From Solirubrobacter sp035555675 (lineage in GTDB: Bacteria; Actinomycetota; Thermoleophilia; Solirubrobacterales; Solirubrobacteraceae), in assembly GCA_035555675.1 (NCBI GenBank), contig DATMGH010000118.1, positions 1-32,429 on the forward strand: a stretch of DNA of 32,429 nucleotides, given 5' to 3'. Positions 15,920 through 24,185 of this stretch are shown here, piece after piece (the stretch's first letter is position 1; the number at the start of each line of letters is the position of its first letter). The notes under the pieces were generated by a model. That model worked only from the letters and a program-made list of their open reading frames with translations, did no database searches and had not been told where the DNA came from. Made by a program: the position numbers and the translations under genes.

Positions 15920-17450
15920 CGCGCGAAAGTCTGTCAGGTCCGCCTCGATCGCGACGTAAAGTTGGCTTCGGCAACGCCACGCGGATGCTCCGGGTGGCGA
16001 CGCCGAGCGGCCCGCTGGGGCCCTGGGCCTCGATTCGCAGGCGGAAGCGGCCGCGTCCCGGCGGTCGCCAGGCGACGGTGTGCGCGCCGCGCGTCAGCCG
16101 CAGGTCGCGCGAGAGGCTGAGCCCGCGCTTGCCCCACAGCCGCACCTTGACCGTCGAGACCTTCGAAAGCGTGAAGCGCACGGTGCTCACGCGGTCGGCG
16201 CGGACGCGGCGCAGCGGGGTGACGCCGATCCGCGTCGGCTCGCGCTCGTAGCGCTTGAAGCGGGCCGCGGCGCTGCAGTAGACGCGCCGGTGGACGCGAT
16301 CGCACAGCCCGCCGAGAAAGCCCGCGATCAGCGCGTGGTAGTTGAGCGTCGCCTCCGCGCCGTGCTCGGAGTACAGCGACCAGGCGCCGGTGTCGAACTG
16401 CGCGACCTCGCGCCGCGTGGCCCGCTCACCGCGCTGGAACAGCCGCCGCGCGCGGGCCGAATGCAGCAGCGCGGCCGCGTCCCGCAGCCCGATCACGGCC
16501 TGCAGACCGCCGTTGAACACGCGCTGGGACGGGGCGAACGAGTACAGGAGGTAGTGGCGCCCGCCGGGCACGGAGACCGCGACGCCCGCCGGCGGTGCCT
16601 GCTCGAACGCGCCCAGCGCGCTCAGGGCGCGGCGCCGCCAGCGCGTGACGCCGAGCGCGCGGTAGCCGCGCGAGAGCGCCTGGATCGCGGTCGCCTGCGC
16701 CATCCCGCTCACCCACGGCGGCGTGCCGCTGCCGTACGTGAAGTAGTACTCCCACGCCAAATAGCCGGAGCGCCGCGCGCCGAGCGCGCCGAGCCGGTCG
16801 AGGCTGCGCGTGAGCGCCGCGGTGCGGCAGCGGTCCTTGGTCGAGCGGCTGCGCAGCGCGGCCAGACAGGCGCCGGCGATCGCGTTCGCGCGCCCCCAGC
16901 TGGCGAGCGGCTGCAGCTGCAGCCCCTGGCCGGGGTAGTACTGGAAGACCGCGGGATCGGTGTCCGGGCTCGTGCGGAAGCCGGCCGCGGGGATCGGCTC
17001 GCGCGCCCAGAAGCGCGTGTTGGTGCGCAGGACGAGGAACACGGGACGCAGCCGGTCGGCGGTCAGCCGGTGCGAGGCGGCCAACGTGCGGACGCTGGCG
17101 GCGACGGCGCCCAGCTCGGTCCGCCGCGTGCCGCTCAGGCGGCGCAGCGTGCGGTCGGCCGCGCGCCAGTCCGCGCGCAGGCCGGCTTCCACGCTCGGCG
17201 AGATCCGGCCGGTCAGCCGCGCGACGCGCAGCGCGGCCTCGACGGTCGGCGACCGCCGAGCACGCGCGATCTCGGCGCGCAGACGCTCGTCCGCCGCGCG
17301 CTGGCGGGCCAGCGGCAGCGCGTTGTCCTTCGCCGGCAGCGCGTCCAGCGGCTCGCCCGGAACGGGCGCCGGCGTGGCCGCGGGCTGCGGCGCGCTGGCG
17401 CCGCAGCCGGCGAGCGCGAGCAGGGCGAGGACGGCAGCGAGGCGGGGCAT
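15867..17450 (-). CDS. D-glucuronyl C5-epimerase-like lipoprotein
   Basis: 527 residues. Lipoprotein signal with lipobox LALAGC (Cys16), a Pro/Ala-rich linker, a helical region (45-145), then an alpha/alpha-toroid-like domain resembling the C-terminal domain of D-glucuronyl C5-epimerase. Supporting segments are QYYPGQGLQLQPLASWGRAN (170-189), the AWEYYFTYGSGTPPW region (232-246) and FDTGAWSLYS (352-361). A beta-sandwich follows (420-493), and the last 30 residues are Arg-rich and unconserved-looking, extending over the desaturase start. C5-epimerases flip glucuronate to iduronate in heparan-type chains; in this bacterium the substrate would be an unknown uronic-acid surface polymer. I chose ATG 17450; an in-frame GTG at 17477 with AAGGG upstream is an alternative. 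Divergent from the acyl-CoA ligase. Confidence 0.8.
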   Translation of the reverse strand: MPRLAAVLALLALAGCGASAPQPAATPAPVPGEPLDALPAKDNALPLARQRAADERLRAEIARARRSPTVEAALRVARLTGRISPSVEAGLRADWRAADRTLRRLSGTRRTELGAVAASVRTLAASHRLTADRLRPVFLVLRTNTRFWAREPIPAAGFRTSPDTDPAVFQYYPGQGLQLQPLASWGRANAIAGACLAALRSRSTKDRCRTAALTRSLDRLGALGARRSGYLAWEYYFTYGSGTPPWVSGMAQATAIQALSRGYRALGVTRWRRRALSALGAFEQAPPAGVAVSVPGGRHYLLYSFAPSQRVFNGGLQAVIGLRDAAALLHSARARRLFQRGERATRREVAQFDTGAWSLYSEHGAEATLNYHALIAGFLGGLCDRVHRRVYCSAAARFKRYEREPTRIGVTPLRRVRADRVSTVRFTLSKVSTVKVRLWGKRGLSLSRDLRLTRGAHTVAWRPPGRGRFRLRIEAQGPSGPLGVATRSIRVALPKPTLRRDRGGPDRLSRDGRNRDRTTRRRPARRE

Positions 17451-17496
17451 CCTGCCCGGGTGATCGGCGTCCGGCACGACGCCCTTCAGTGTGCCG

Positions 17497-17502
17497 TACG
17501 CT
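17497..17502 (+). promoter_or_regulatory. -10 element of acyl-CoA ligase gene
   Basis: TACGCT, 30 nt before the ATG, giving a short leader that contains an AGGAG Shine-Dalgarno sequence 9 nt from the start. This gene is therefore not leaderless, unlike several neighbours. Confidence 0.35.
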
Positions 17503-17532
17503 TGCGACAGCGAGGAGAAGGAGAGAGCCGCG

Positions 17533-19155
17533 ATGCAAGGACTGATGTCGTCGTATCCGCTGACGCTGACGCACATCTTCGGGCGCGCCGAGCGGATCTT
17601 CCCGGACAAGCGGATCGCGACGGCCCAGGGCGGCGGGATCGTGCGCACGACCTACGGCGAGTGGGCGGAGCGGACGCGGCGGCTCGCGGGCGCGCTCGAC
17701 GCATTGGGGATCTCCGCCGACGGTCGCGTGGCGACGTTCGCCTGGAACACCGCGCGCCACCTGGAGCTGTACTTCGCTGCGCCGTGCAGCGGGCGCGTCC
17801 TGCACACCCTGAACATCCGCCTGTTCCCGGAGGACGTCGTCTACATCGCCGACCACGCGGAGGACGAGGTCGTGTTCGTGGACCGCTCGCTGCTCGGCGC
17901 GCTGTGGCCGCTGGTCGACCGCTTCCAGACCGTCCGGCACGTCGTGGTGATGGACGACGGGGCCGACGTGGAGGTCCCCGACGACCCGCGCGTGCACGAC
18001 TACGAGGCGCTGCTGGCGGCCGCGCCGCCGGCCGCGTTCGCGCCGATCGAGGACGAGAACCGGGCCGCGGCCATGTGCTACACGAGCGGGACGACGGGGC
18101 ACCCGAAGGGCGTCGTCTACTCGCACCGGTCGATCGTCCTGCACTCCATCGGCGCCCTGGTCGCCGACGCCGCCGGCGTCAGCGAGCGCGACACGGTGAT
18201 GCCGGTCGTCCCGATGTTCCACGCCAACGCCTGGGGCCTCTGCCAGGCGGCGGTCATGGCGGGCGCGTCGCTCGCGCTGCCGGGACCGAACATGCAGCCG
18301 AAGGCGCTGGCGGAGCTGATGGAGTCCGAGCAGGTGACGCTCGCCGCCGGCGTCCCGACGATCTGGATGAGCGTCCTGCCGGAGCTGGAGGGGCGGGACC
18401 TGTCGGCGCTGCGCGAGATCGTGTGCGGCGGCTCCGCCGTCCCGCGAGCGTTGAGCGAGGCCTACCGGGAGCGGATCGGCCTGCCGATCCTGCAGGCCTG
18501 GGGCATGACCGAGACCTCGCCGGTGGCGACGACCGGGCGGATCAAGTCGACGCTGCTGGATCGCCGCGAGGACGAGCTGGCCGACCTGCGTGCGGCCCAG
18601 GGGCTGCCGATCCCGCTCGTCGACCTGCGGATCGTGGCGCCGGGGACCGACGACGAGCTGCCCTGGGACGGCGAGGCGCGCGGCGAGCTGCAGGCGCGCG
18701 GGCCGTGGGTGGCCGCCGGCTACTACCACGACGAGCGCTCCGGGGAGTCGTTCACCGACGACGGCTGGCTGCGGACGGGCGACGTGGCGACGATCTCGTC
18801 CGAGGGCTACGTGCGGCTCGTCGACCGCACGAAGGACCTGGTCAAGTCCGGCGGCGAATGGATCTCCTCAGTGGAGCTCGAGAACGCGATCATGGCGCAT
18901 CCGGACGTGGCCGAGGCGGCCGTGATCGGGATTCCCGACGAGAAGTGGAGCGAGCGGCCGCTGGCCTGCGTGGTGGTCCGGGAGGGCGCGTCGCTGACGC
19001 TGGCGTCGCTGCAGGAATTCCTGGCGGGGCGGGTGCCGAAGTGGTGGATCCCGAACGATCTGGAGCTGATCGAGGAGGTGCCGAAGACGTCGGTCGGCAA
19101 GTTCTCCAAGAAGACGCTGCGCGAGCGGTTTGCTCACCGGTCCGCCGCGGCCTGA
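17533..19155 (+). CDS. Fatty-acyl-CoA ligase (AMP-forming)
   Basis: 540-residue ANL-superfamily enzyme; activates a carboxylic acid via acyl-AMP to an acyl-CoA. Motifs: P-loop YTSGTTGHPKG (183-193), MFHANAWG (228-235), GMTETSP (324-330), GWLRTGDVA (411-419; Asp417), the hinge region with Arg432 in VDRTKD, KSGGEWISSVELE (438-450) and the C-terminal catalytic Lys523 in TSVGKFSKK. Sequence style is closest to medium/long-chain fatty-acid ligases such as AlkK; chain length is not determinable. The ATG at 17533 is chosen because AGGAG precedes it by 9 nt; an in-frame upstream codon would lack this. It is divergent from the C5-epimerase/desaturase/cyclopropane gene set, so the locus may be lipid-centred. 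Confidence 0.94.
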   Translation: MQGLMSSYPLTLTHIFGRAERIFPDKRIATAQGGGIVRTTYGEWAERTRRLAGALDALGISADGRVATFAWNTARHLELYFAAPCSGRVLHTLNIRLFPEDVVYIADHAEDEVVFVDRSLLGALWPLVDRFQTVRHVVVMDDGADVEVPDDPRVHDYEALLAAAPPAAFAPIEDENRAAAMCYTSGTTGHPKGVVYSHRSIVLHSIGALVADAAGVSERDTVMPVVPMFHANAWGLCQAAVMAGASLALPGPNMQPKALAELMESEQVTLAAGVPTIWMSVLPELEGRDLSALREIVCGGSAVPRALSEAYRERIGLPILQAWGMTETSPVATTGRIKSTLLDRREDELADLRAAQGLPIPLVDLRIVAPGTDDELPWDGEARGELQARGPWVAAGYYHDERSGESFTDDGWLRTGDVATISSEGYVRLVDRTKDLVKSGGEWISSVELENAIMAHPDVAEAAVIGIPDEKWSERPLACVVVREGASLTLASLQEFLAGRVPKWWIPNDLELIEEVPKTSVGKFSKKTLRERFAHRSAAA

Positions 19156-19171
19156 TTGCGCGAGGCGCGAT

Positions 19172-19177
19172 TAGCCT
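19172..19177 (+). promoter_or_regulatory. -10 element of secreted-protein gene
   Basis: TAGCCT with 9 nt to the ATG at 19187, within the 31-bp gap after the ligase stop. It suggests separate, near-leaderless transcription. Confidence 0.4.
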
Positions 19178-19186
19178 GGGTGTGCC

Positions 19187-20299
19187 ATGAGAATCGCACT
19201 GGTCACCGCGGCGCTGGTCGCCGCGTTCCCCGCCACGGCCGCGGCCGAGTTGACGCCGGACGGTCCCGCGACGCTGACGTCGGTGTCGACGGCAATCTCG
19301 ACGAGCGAGGGCAGGCCGCCAGCGGTGCTGGTGGCGGTGCGCGCCGACGTCGGCACCGGCGGCCAGGCGGGCACGGTGCGGTTCCGGGCTGCGAACCCCC
19401 AGACCGCGCTGACCGGCGACCCCGTCACGCTGCCGGCCGAGCCTGGCTCGTACACGTTCCCGGCGCCGCACATCGCGTGGGATTCGCGCACGGGCTCGCT
19501 CGGTATCGAGCAGACCACCGGTGGGCACGCGCTGATCGCTCGTGAGGCATGCCAGCCGGAGCTGGGCCGCTGGGCCGACCCGTGCCAGCTCCAGTCCGTG
19601 AAGGTGCTCCGTCCGGACGGCACGAGCGAGAGCGACGACGGCGCCCGCCTCACGCTCGTCGGCCTCTACGAGCCGGACATCGATCAGGATCTCGCCGGCG
19701 ACCAGACCGAGGATCGCACCGACCTGCGGGTGACCGCGAAGCGGGAGACGAACGGAGCCGTCACGGTCACCATCACCAACGCCGGCCCGCGCTCGGCTGA
19801 TCTCCCGGCGGCGGCGACGACGGCGCCGGGCGCCCGTTGGGAAGGGTGCGCGAAGCGGGCGGTCTGGCCGTGGCTCCCGGACTGCGCGCTGGACCCGATC
19901 GCTCCCGGGGCGTCGCGCACGGTGACGTTGTTCGCCGCAGCGGCCGGCACGGTGACCGTGGGCGCCGAGGGCCCGGACCTGGTGGCGGCGGACAATGTCG
20001 CGGAGATCGCGGCACCGCCGGCGCTCGCGCTGACGGCGGCGTCGAAGCAGTCGCTGCGGCGGGGCGTCAAGGTCCGCGTCAGCGCCGTGCAGGCGGGGCG
20101 CGTGCGGCTCACGCTCAAGCTCGGCAAGGCGCGCGTCTCGCGCACGGTGGCGCTGGAGGCGTTCAGCGAGCGGACCGTGACGCTGCGCCCGACCGGGCCG
20201 AAGCTGCGCTCGCTGCTGCGCCGCGCGCCCGGGAAGGCGACGATCACGGTCGCCGCCGGCGGGAAGACCGCGAAGGTGAAGGCGGCGCTGCGGCGCTAG
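19187..20299 (+). CDS. Secreted beta-sandwich protein, function unknown
   Basis: 370 residues. Signal peptide MRIALVTAALVAAFPATAAA with cleavage near residue 20 and no membrane anchor, so probably exported. The N-terminal part (21-160) is beta-rich with paired Cys in the EACQPELGRWADPCQ region. Residues near 164-178 (DIDQDLAGDQTEDRTD) resemble a short calcium-binding, thrombospondin type 3-like Asp repeat. Next comes a CARDB/DUF11-like domain (DLRVTAKRETNGAVTVTITNAGP) with two further Cys (CAKRAVWPWLPDC), then a beta-sandwich of strand-forming Lys/Arg-rich repeats (290-370). No enzyme motif. Possible surface or matrix adhesin-like role, which is inference. Its stop codon shares the tetranucleotide CTAG with the convergent glyoxalase-like gene. 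Confidence 0.75.
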   Translation: MRIALVTAALVAAFPATAAAELTPDGPATLTSVSTAISTSEGRPPAVLVAVRADVGTGGQAGTVRFRAANPQTALTGDPVTLPAEPGSYTFPAPHIAWDSRTGSLGIEQTTGGHALIAREACQPELGRWADPCQLQSVKVLRPDGTSESDDGARLTLVGLYEPDIDQDLAGDQTEDRTDLRVTAKRETNGAVTVTITNAGPRSADLPAAATTAPGARWEGCAKRAVWPWLPDCALDPIAPGASRTVTLFAAAAGTVTVGAEGPDLVAADNVAEIAAPPALALTAASKQSLRRGVKVRVSAVQAGRVRLTLKLGKARVSRTVALEAFSERTVTLRPTGPKLRSLLRRAPGKATITVAAGGKTAKVKAALRR

Positions 20300-20874
20300 A
20301 CGGTCCGGAACTCGCGCTCGCCGACGCCGATCGCGCGCACCGCGCCGGCGCCGGCGACGACGCGGACCGGCAGCTCGGCGCCGCCGAGCCAGTCGCGTAG
20401 GCGGGCTTCGTCGCCGGCGACCTCGATCCAGGTCAGGCCGCCGGCGGCGCCCGCGTCGCCGGGGCGCGGGCCGCTGCGGTTCGCGCCGATGAAGAACGGC
20501 AGGAACGGCTCGCGCAGCGCTTCGACGATCCCGGTCACGTACGCCTCGAGCGTGTCGCGCTTGACGGTCAGCAGCGGCGTGCCGAGGCGCTGGGCGACGG
20601 CGTGGACGTCGTCGACCGCGACCGCGTACGCCATCAGGCGTTCGACGCCGAGGACGTCGAGCAGGACCTCGCCGATCGGGGATGCCGCGGCCTCCTCCGG
20701 GTCGTCGATCGCCATCAGCTCCAGGTAGCCGTCGCCGAGCGGGACGATCCGGTTGTGCGTGCCCTGGCCGACGTGGTGGCCGCCGGGGAGGACGGGCAGG
20801 CCGAGCTCGGCTTCGATGCGCACGGCGGCGACGGCGAGGTCGGCGGTCCCATAGATCGCGTGGTCGAGGCGCAT
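20296..20874 (-). CDS. Glyoxalase-like domain protein
   Basis: 192 residues starting MRLDHAIYGTADLAVAAV, the usual opening of the glyoxalase-like (VOC-related) family. Features: His5, a GGHHVGQGTHNRIVPLGDGYLELMAID segment around residues 32-57 with GTHN and YLELMAI, and a second module beginning near LMAYAVAVDD (80-89). The combination His5/Glu53 suggests a VOC-type metal or substrate pocket; the reaction is unknown. Two in-frame ATGs exist; I choose 20874 rather than 20883 because TTTAAT ends 7 nt before it and the first ATG overlaps that hexamer. Convergent with the secreted-protein gene, overlapping 4 nt. Confidence 0.8.
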   Translation of the reverse strand: MRLDHAIYGTADLAVAAVRIEAELGLPVLPGGHHVGQGTHNRIVPLGDGYLELMAIDDPEEAAASPIGEVLLDVLGVERLMAYAVAVDDVHAVAQRLGTPLLTVKRDTLEAYVTGIVEALREPFLPFFIGANRSGPRPGDAGAAGGLTWIEVAGDEARLRDWLGGAELPVRVVAGAGAVRAIGVGEREFRTV

Positions 20875-20881
20875 ACGGCGC

Positions 20882-20887
20882 ATTAAA
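20882..20887 (-). promoter_or_regulatory. Possible -10 element of glyoxalase-like gene
   Basis: TTTAAT on the minus strand, 7 nt before the chosen ATG. It deviates from TAnnnT at the second base. It could instead be the T-rich end of the hairpin just upstream. Confidence 0.3.
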
Positions 20888-20891
20888 CGCG

Positions 20892-20915
20892 GAGACCCGC
20901 ATCTAGGCGGGCCTC
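20892..20915 (-). terminator. Hairpin upstream of glyoxalase-like gene
   Basis: GAG-C-CCCGC-type arms (GAG, one mismatch, CCCGC against GCGGG, CTC) around an ATCTAG loop. On the minus strand it is followed by CGCGTTTAAT. It lies about 90 nt after the epoxide-hydrolase stop and may end that transcript. Confidence 0.4.
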
Positions 20916-21006
20916 GGCCATCAGAAGATCAGGCGGGTGTGGCAGGGGGACGTTCGGTGAAGCTGAAGGTCTCAGCCCTCCGGTTGCCCTCGCTATCTGA
21001 CACGAC

Positions 21007-21789
21007 TCAGCCTAGCGAGAAGAACTCGGCAAGCAACCCCGTGACCGCCTCGGGCGCCTCGTGCTGCACCCAGTGCGACGTGTCGAGCCGGATCACGCGC
21101 TCGAGGTGGGGGACGTCGGCGCGCGAGGGCTCGGCCAGCGACGGGAGCAGGTAGCGGTCGCGCTCGCCCCAGATCACCCGCGTCGGAGCGGTCACGGCGG
21201 CGATCCGCGTGCGCGGGGAGAGCGCGCGGTAGTAGTTGAGCATCGCGGTCAGCGCGCCCGGCTGGGCCCAGGCCTCGCGGTAGCGCGGGTGCCGGCGCTG
21301 TGGCAGCACGTGCGGCGCGAGGCGCTCCGGCAGCCACGGCAGCTGGAACGCGAGGATGTACCAGGAGTGCGCGGCCTGGCGCGGGCGCCGGACCGCCGCG
21401 GCGAACACGCGCGGGTGCGGCGCGTTGAGGATCGCGAGCCTCTCGACCGCGTCCGGGTGGTCCATCGCCGTCGCCCACGCCACCAGGCCGCCCCAGTCGT
21501 GGCCGGCGACGCAGGCGCGCGGCGCTCCGCGCTCCTCGATCAGCTGCCGCACGTCGCCCGCCAGCCGATCGATCCGGTAGGCGTCGCGGCCGCGCGGCTT
21601 GGAGGACAGGTTGTAGCCGCGCAGGTCGGGGGCGACGACGCGGAAGCCGCGCGCCGCCAGCGGCTCGATCTGGTGCCGCCAGCCGTACCAGAACTCCGGG
21701 AAGCCGTGCAGCAGCACGACCAGCGGGCCCTCGCCGGCCTCGACGTAGTGCAGCCGGACATCGTCAAGCTCCGCGTACGCGTCGCGCAT
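21007..21789 (-). CDS. Alpha/beta hydrolase, epoxide-hydrolase type
   Basis: 260 residues, cytosolic alpha/beta-hydrolase fold. Oxyanion motif HGFPEFWYGWRHQ (28-40), nucleophile elbow GHDWGG (96-101) with nucleophile Asp98 (not Ser), likely acid Asp211 in WGERDRYL, and His239 in TSHWVQHE. An Asp nucleophile with HGFPE and SHWVQHE is the signature of soluble epoxide hydrolases and haloalkane dehalogenases; Tyr186/187 in the lid (LNYYRA) favours epoxide opening. The ATG at 21789 gives the normal N-terminus; another in-frame ATG at 21810 would overlap the divergent gene's start. It is divergent from the DUF1707 gene, with 19 bp between starts. Confidence 0.9.
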   Translation of the reverse strand: MRDAYAELDDVRLHYVEAGEGPLVVLLHGFPEFWYGWRHQIEPLAARGFRVVAPDLRGYNLSSKPRGRDAYRIDRLAGDVRQLIEERGAPRACVAGHDWGGLVAWATAMDHPDAVERLAILNAPHPRVFAAAVRRPRQAAHSWYILAFQLPWLPERLAPHVLPQRRHPRYREAWAQPGALTAMLNYYRALSPRTRIAAVTAPTRVIWGERDRYLLPSLAEPSRADVPHLERVIRLDTSHWVQHEAPEAVTGLLAEFFSLG

Positions 21790-21795
21790 GGTCGG

Positions 21796-21801
21796 TACTT
21801 T
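21796..21801 (+). promoter_or_regulatory. -10 element of DUF1707 gene (leaderless)
   Basis: TACTTT with 7 nt to the ATG at 21809. It rules out the earlier in-frame ATG at 21788, which lies upstream of the hexamer. Confidence 0.5.
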
Positions 21802-21808
21802 GCCGGTC

Positions 21809-22366
21809 ATGACCCTCGCCGGCGACGCCGACCGCTCCCAGGCGATCGTCGCGCTCCGCGACGCGACCGTCGAAGGGCGCCTGACCCTCGACGAGTTCGC
21901 GGACCGCGTCGAGCGCGCCGAGCTCGCCCGCACGTCCGACGAGCTGGCCGCGATCACCGCCGACCTGCCCTCGGCGGGCGCGGCCGACGCCCCGGTGCGC
22001 CAGGGCGCCTGGTTCTCGCGCCTGACGCGGTCGGGGCGGTGGGAGCTCGCGCCGTCGTCGCGCGTGCTGTCCGTCGGCGGCACGGTCGTGCTCGACCTCG
22101 GGCACGCGACGCTGCACGGCCCGGAGACCGTGCTGCACGTGCGCAACGTGTTCGGCACGGTCACGATCCTCGTGCCGCGCGGGGTCGAGGTGTCGGTGGA
22201 CGGCGGCGGCCCGTTCGGGACGCGCGAGATCGACCTGGCCGACGCGGGCCCGGTCGGCGACGCGCCGCGGCTGCGGATCCTGACGTCGGGCGTCGGCGGG
22301 ACGCTGCGCGTGAAGACCACGCGCGCATCGAGCGGTCACTTCCTGTCGCATACGGCGGATAGCTGA
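21809..22366 (+). CDS. DUF1707 / LiaF-like C-terminal domain protein
   Basis: 185 residues. The N-terminal DUF1707 domain (1-54) has the typical form GDADRSQAIVALRDATVEGRLTLDEFADRVERA, a short helical domain common in actinobacterial membrane or regulatory proteins. A linker leads to a C-terminal beta-helix-like region (about 85-170) with VLDLGHATLHGPETVLHVRNVFGTVTILVPRGVEV-like repeats, resembling the cell-wall-stress LiaF/DUF2154 C-terminal domain. No membrane span or signal peptide is seen, so it is probably cytoplasmic. Envelope-stress sensing is the usual guess for the second domain and is unproved here. Followed by a perfect 7-bp hairpin. Confidence 0.85.
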   Translation: MTLAGDADRSQAIVALRDATVEGRLTLDEFADRVERAELARTSDELAAITADLPSAGAADAPVRQGAWFSRLTRSGRWELAPSSRVLSVGGTVVLDLGHATLHGPETVLHVRNVFGTVTILVPRGVEVSVDGGGPFGTREIDLADAGPVGDAPRLRILTSGVGGTLRVKTTRASSGHFLSHTADS

Positions 22367-22374
22367 CCGTTCGT

Positions 22375-22391
22375 CGAGGCGGGACGCCTCG
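22375..22391 (+). terminator. Hairpin after DUF1707 gene
   Basis: CGAGGCG-GGA-CGCCTCG: a perfect 7-bp stem with a 3-nt loop, starting 8 nt after the stop codon. No T-tract. Confidence 0.55.
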
Positions 22392-22476
22392 CGACCGCAT
22401 CCGGGTTATCGTCGCCCACGGTCGTTTTCGAGTCTCTGCAGGAGGCGGGGACTCACCACATGGAGGGCGGAGAGAG

Positions 22477-24129
22477 ATGCGCAGATGGTCAGCGACGCTC
22501 GGCGTCGCGCTGCTGCTGACGGTGCCGGGCGCCGCGTACGCCGCGGACGGCGACGCGGGCGACGCGTTGCGGCGGACGCTCGACGTCGAGCTCGCGAACC
22601 CGCAGGTCAACGCCTCGGTCGGCGTGTACGTGTGGGACGCGGCGAGCCGGCAGGAGCTGTACGCGTTCCACCCGGCGATCTCGCGGACCCCGGCGTCGAA
22701 CACGAAGCTGTTCACGAGCGCGGCGGCGCTCGACGCCTACGGGGTCGGCGGGCGGCTCACCACGCGCGTGGTCGCGGCGGCGCCGGCCGGGCCGGGCGGC
22801 GTGATCGACGGCGACCTGTACCTGGTCGGCGGCGGGGACCCGACGTTCGGCACGGCGGCGACGATCGCGTCCCGCTACGCGGGCGTCGGCGCCAAGGTCG
22901 AGGACCTGCTCGACGCGCTGGTCGCGGCCGGCGTCACCAGCGTGACCGGCCGCGTGGTCGGCGACGCGTCGCGCTTCGACGGCGACGTCGGGCCGTCCAA
23001 CGGCGAGAGCGCGCTGACGTTCGACCGCGGCGTCCGCTCACAGGGTCCCGCGCTGTGGGCGGCGCAGCAGTTCACGACCCTGCTCCGAGCGCGCGGGATC
23101 GCCGTCGCCGGCACGGCCGCGACCGGCACCGCGCCGGCCGGCGCGACGGAGCTGGCCGCGGTCCAGTCCCCCACGATCGGGGAGCTGCTGCCGCTGATGA
23201 ACAAGCCGTCGGACAACTTCTTCGCGGAGATGCTGATCCGCAACGTGGCGGCGGCCAAGGGCCTGCTCGGCACGACGGTCAACGGCGCGCAGCAGTCGGA
23301 GGCGCTGGCGCGCTCGCTCGGGATCGAGATCGACCAGGTCGACGGCTCCGGCTTGAGCGCCGGCAACGAGATGACGCCGACCGGGATCGTCCGGCTGCTG
23401 GACGTCATGCGCTCGCGGTCCGGGTTCGACGCGTTCTACGGCTCGCTGCCGGTCGCGGGCGTCGACGGGACGCTCGCGGCGCGGATGGTGAGCTCGCCCG
23501 CGACCGGCGCGTGCCACGCGAAGACCGGCACGCTCGGTTCCACCACCAGCTCGCTGTCCGGCTACTGCCAGCGCGACGGCGGGCACCTCGTGCTGTTCTC
23601 GATCCTGATGAACCGCACGTCCGAGCTGCCGCCCGCGCAGGCGGCGCAGGACCGGATGGCCGACGCGATCGCGGCCTACAGCGCGGCGACCGCGGGTGAG
23701 GCGGTCGACACGGTGTCGGAGTCCTCGCCCGCCGGCGGCGACGTGCCCGCGACGCTGTCGCTGACGCTCGGCGCGCCCGCGAGCTTCGGCTCGTTCGTGC
23801 CGGGCGTCGCAGGCACGTACGAGGCGAGCACGACCGCGAACGTGGTCAGCACCGCCGCGGACGCGACGCTGACCGTGGTCGATCCCGCGGGGACCGGGCA
23901 CCTGGTCAACGGCGCGGTCGCGCTCCCGCAGGCGCTCGAGGTCCGCGCGGGCGACGGCGCGTTCGCGCCGGTGGGCGGCGCGCCGACGCCGCTGGTGCAG
24001 CTGGACGGCCCGGTGTCCAACGACGCGGCGATCATCGGGTTCCGCCAGGCGATCGGCGCCGACACGCCGCTGCGGACCGGCCGCTACGAGAAGGCGCTGC
24101 GCTTCACGCTCTCGACGACGACGCCGTGA
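22477..24129 (+). CDS. dacB: D-alanyl-D-alanine carboxypeptidase/endopeptidase (PBP4, peptidase S13)
   Basis: 550 residues, exported: a signal peptide to about residue 22 (ending AYA). Penicillin-binding motifs are S74-N-T-K77 (SxxK), S245-D-N (SxN) and K349-T-G (KTG), spaced as in DacB/PBP4, with PTFGT and ASRFDGDVGPS segments of the family. It trims or cleaves peptidoglycan cross-links outside the membrane. The region between SxxK and SxN is shorter than in E. coli PBP4. After the catalytic domain (to about 405) there are about 145 extra residues forming a beta-rich module, including PATLSLTLGAPASFGSFVPG, which looks like a cell-surface sandwich domain. ATG start with GGAGAG close by and GGAGG 10 nt upstream. 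Confidence 0.92.
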   Translation: MRRWSATLGVALLLTVPGAAYAADGDAGDALRRTLDVELANPQVNASVGVYVWDAASRQELYAFHPAISRTPASNTKLFTSAAALDAYGVGGRLTTRVVAAAPAGPGGVIDGDLYLVGGGDPTFGTAATIASRYAGVGAKVEDLLDALVAAGVTSVTGRVVGDASRFDGDVGPSNGESALTFDRGVRSQGPALWAAQQFTTLLRARGIAVAGTAATGTAPAGATELAAVQSPTIGELLPLMNKPSDNFFAEMLIRNVAAAKGLLGTTVNGAQQSEALARSLGIEIDQVDGSGLSAGNEMTPTGIVRLLDVMRSRSGFDAFYGSLPVAGVDGTLAARMVSSPATGACHAKTGTLGSTTSSLSGYCQRDGGHLVLFSILMNRTSELPPAQAAQDRMADAIAAYSAATAGEAVDTVSESSPAGGDVPATLSLTLGAPASFGSFVPGVAGTYEASTTANVVSTAADATLTVVDPAGTGHLVNGAVALPQALEVRAGDGAFAPVGGAPTPLVQLDGPVSNDAAIIGFRQAIGADTPLRTGRYEKALRFTLSTTTP

Positions 24130-24137
24130 AACGGGTC

Positions 24138-24170
24138 GCGCCGCCCGCCCCGGGTCGGGGCGGGCGGCGC
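24138..24170. terminator. Bidirectional terminator between dacB and clpE-like gene
   Basis: A perfect 14-bp stem (GCGCCGCCCGCCCC against GGGGCGGGCGGCGC) with a 5-nt GGGTC loop, in the 56-bp gap between two convergent genes. It is the strongest hairpin I see in the window. Confidence 0.8.
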
Positions 24171-24185
24171 GGCGGGGCGGGGCGT

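Noticed and set aside
16080..19190. Long plus-strand frame across the C5-epimerase and acyl-CoA ligase loci
   Set aside because: Composition is implausible, and it is out of frame with the acyl-CoA ligase motifs.
20928..20975. CTGAGA and CCTGATC on the minus strand, reminiscent of a TPP riboswitch, followed by a hairpin before the glyoxalase-like gene
   Set aside because: The conserved 5' GUGC and 3' GCGNAGGGA elements are missing, the spacing between the two motifs is too long without a clear stem, and the downstream gene has no link to thiamine.
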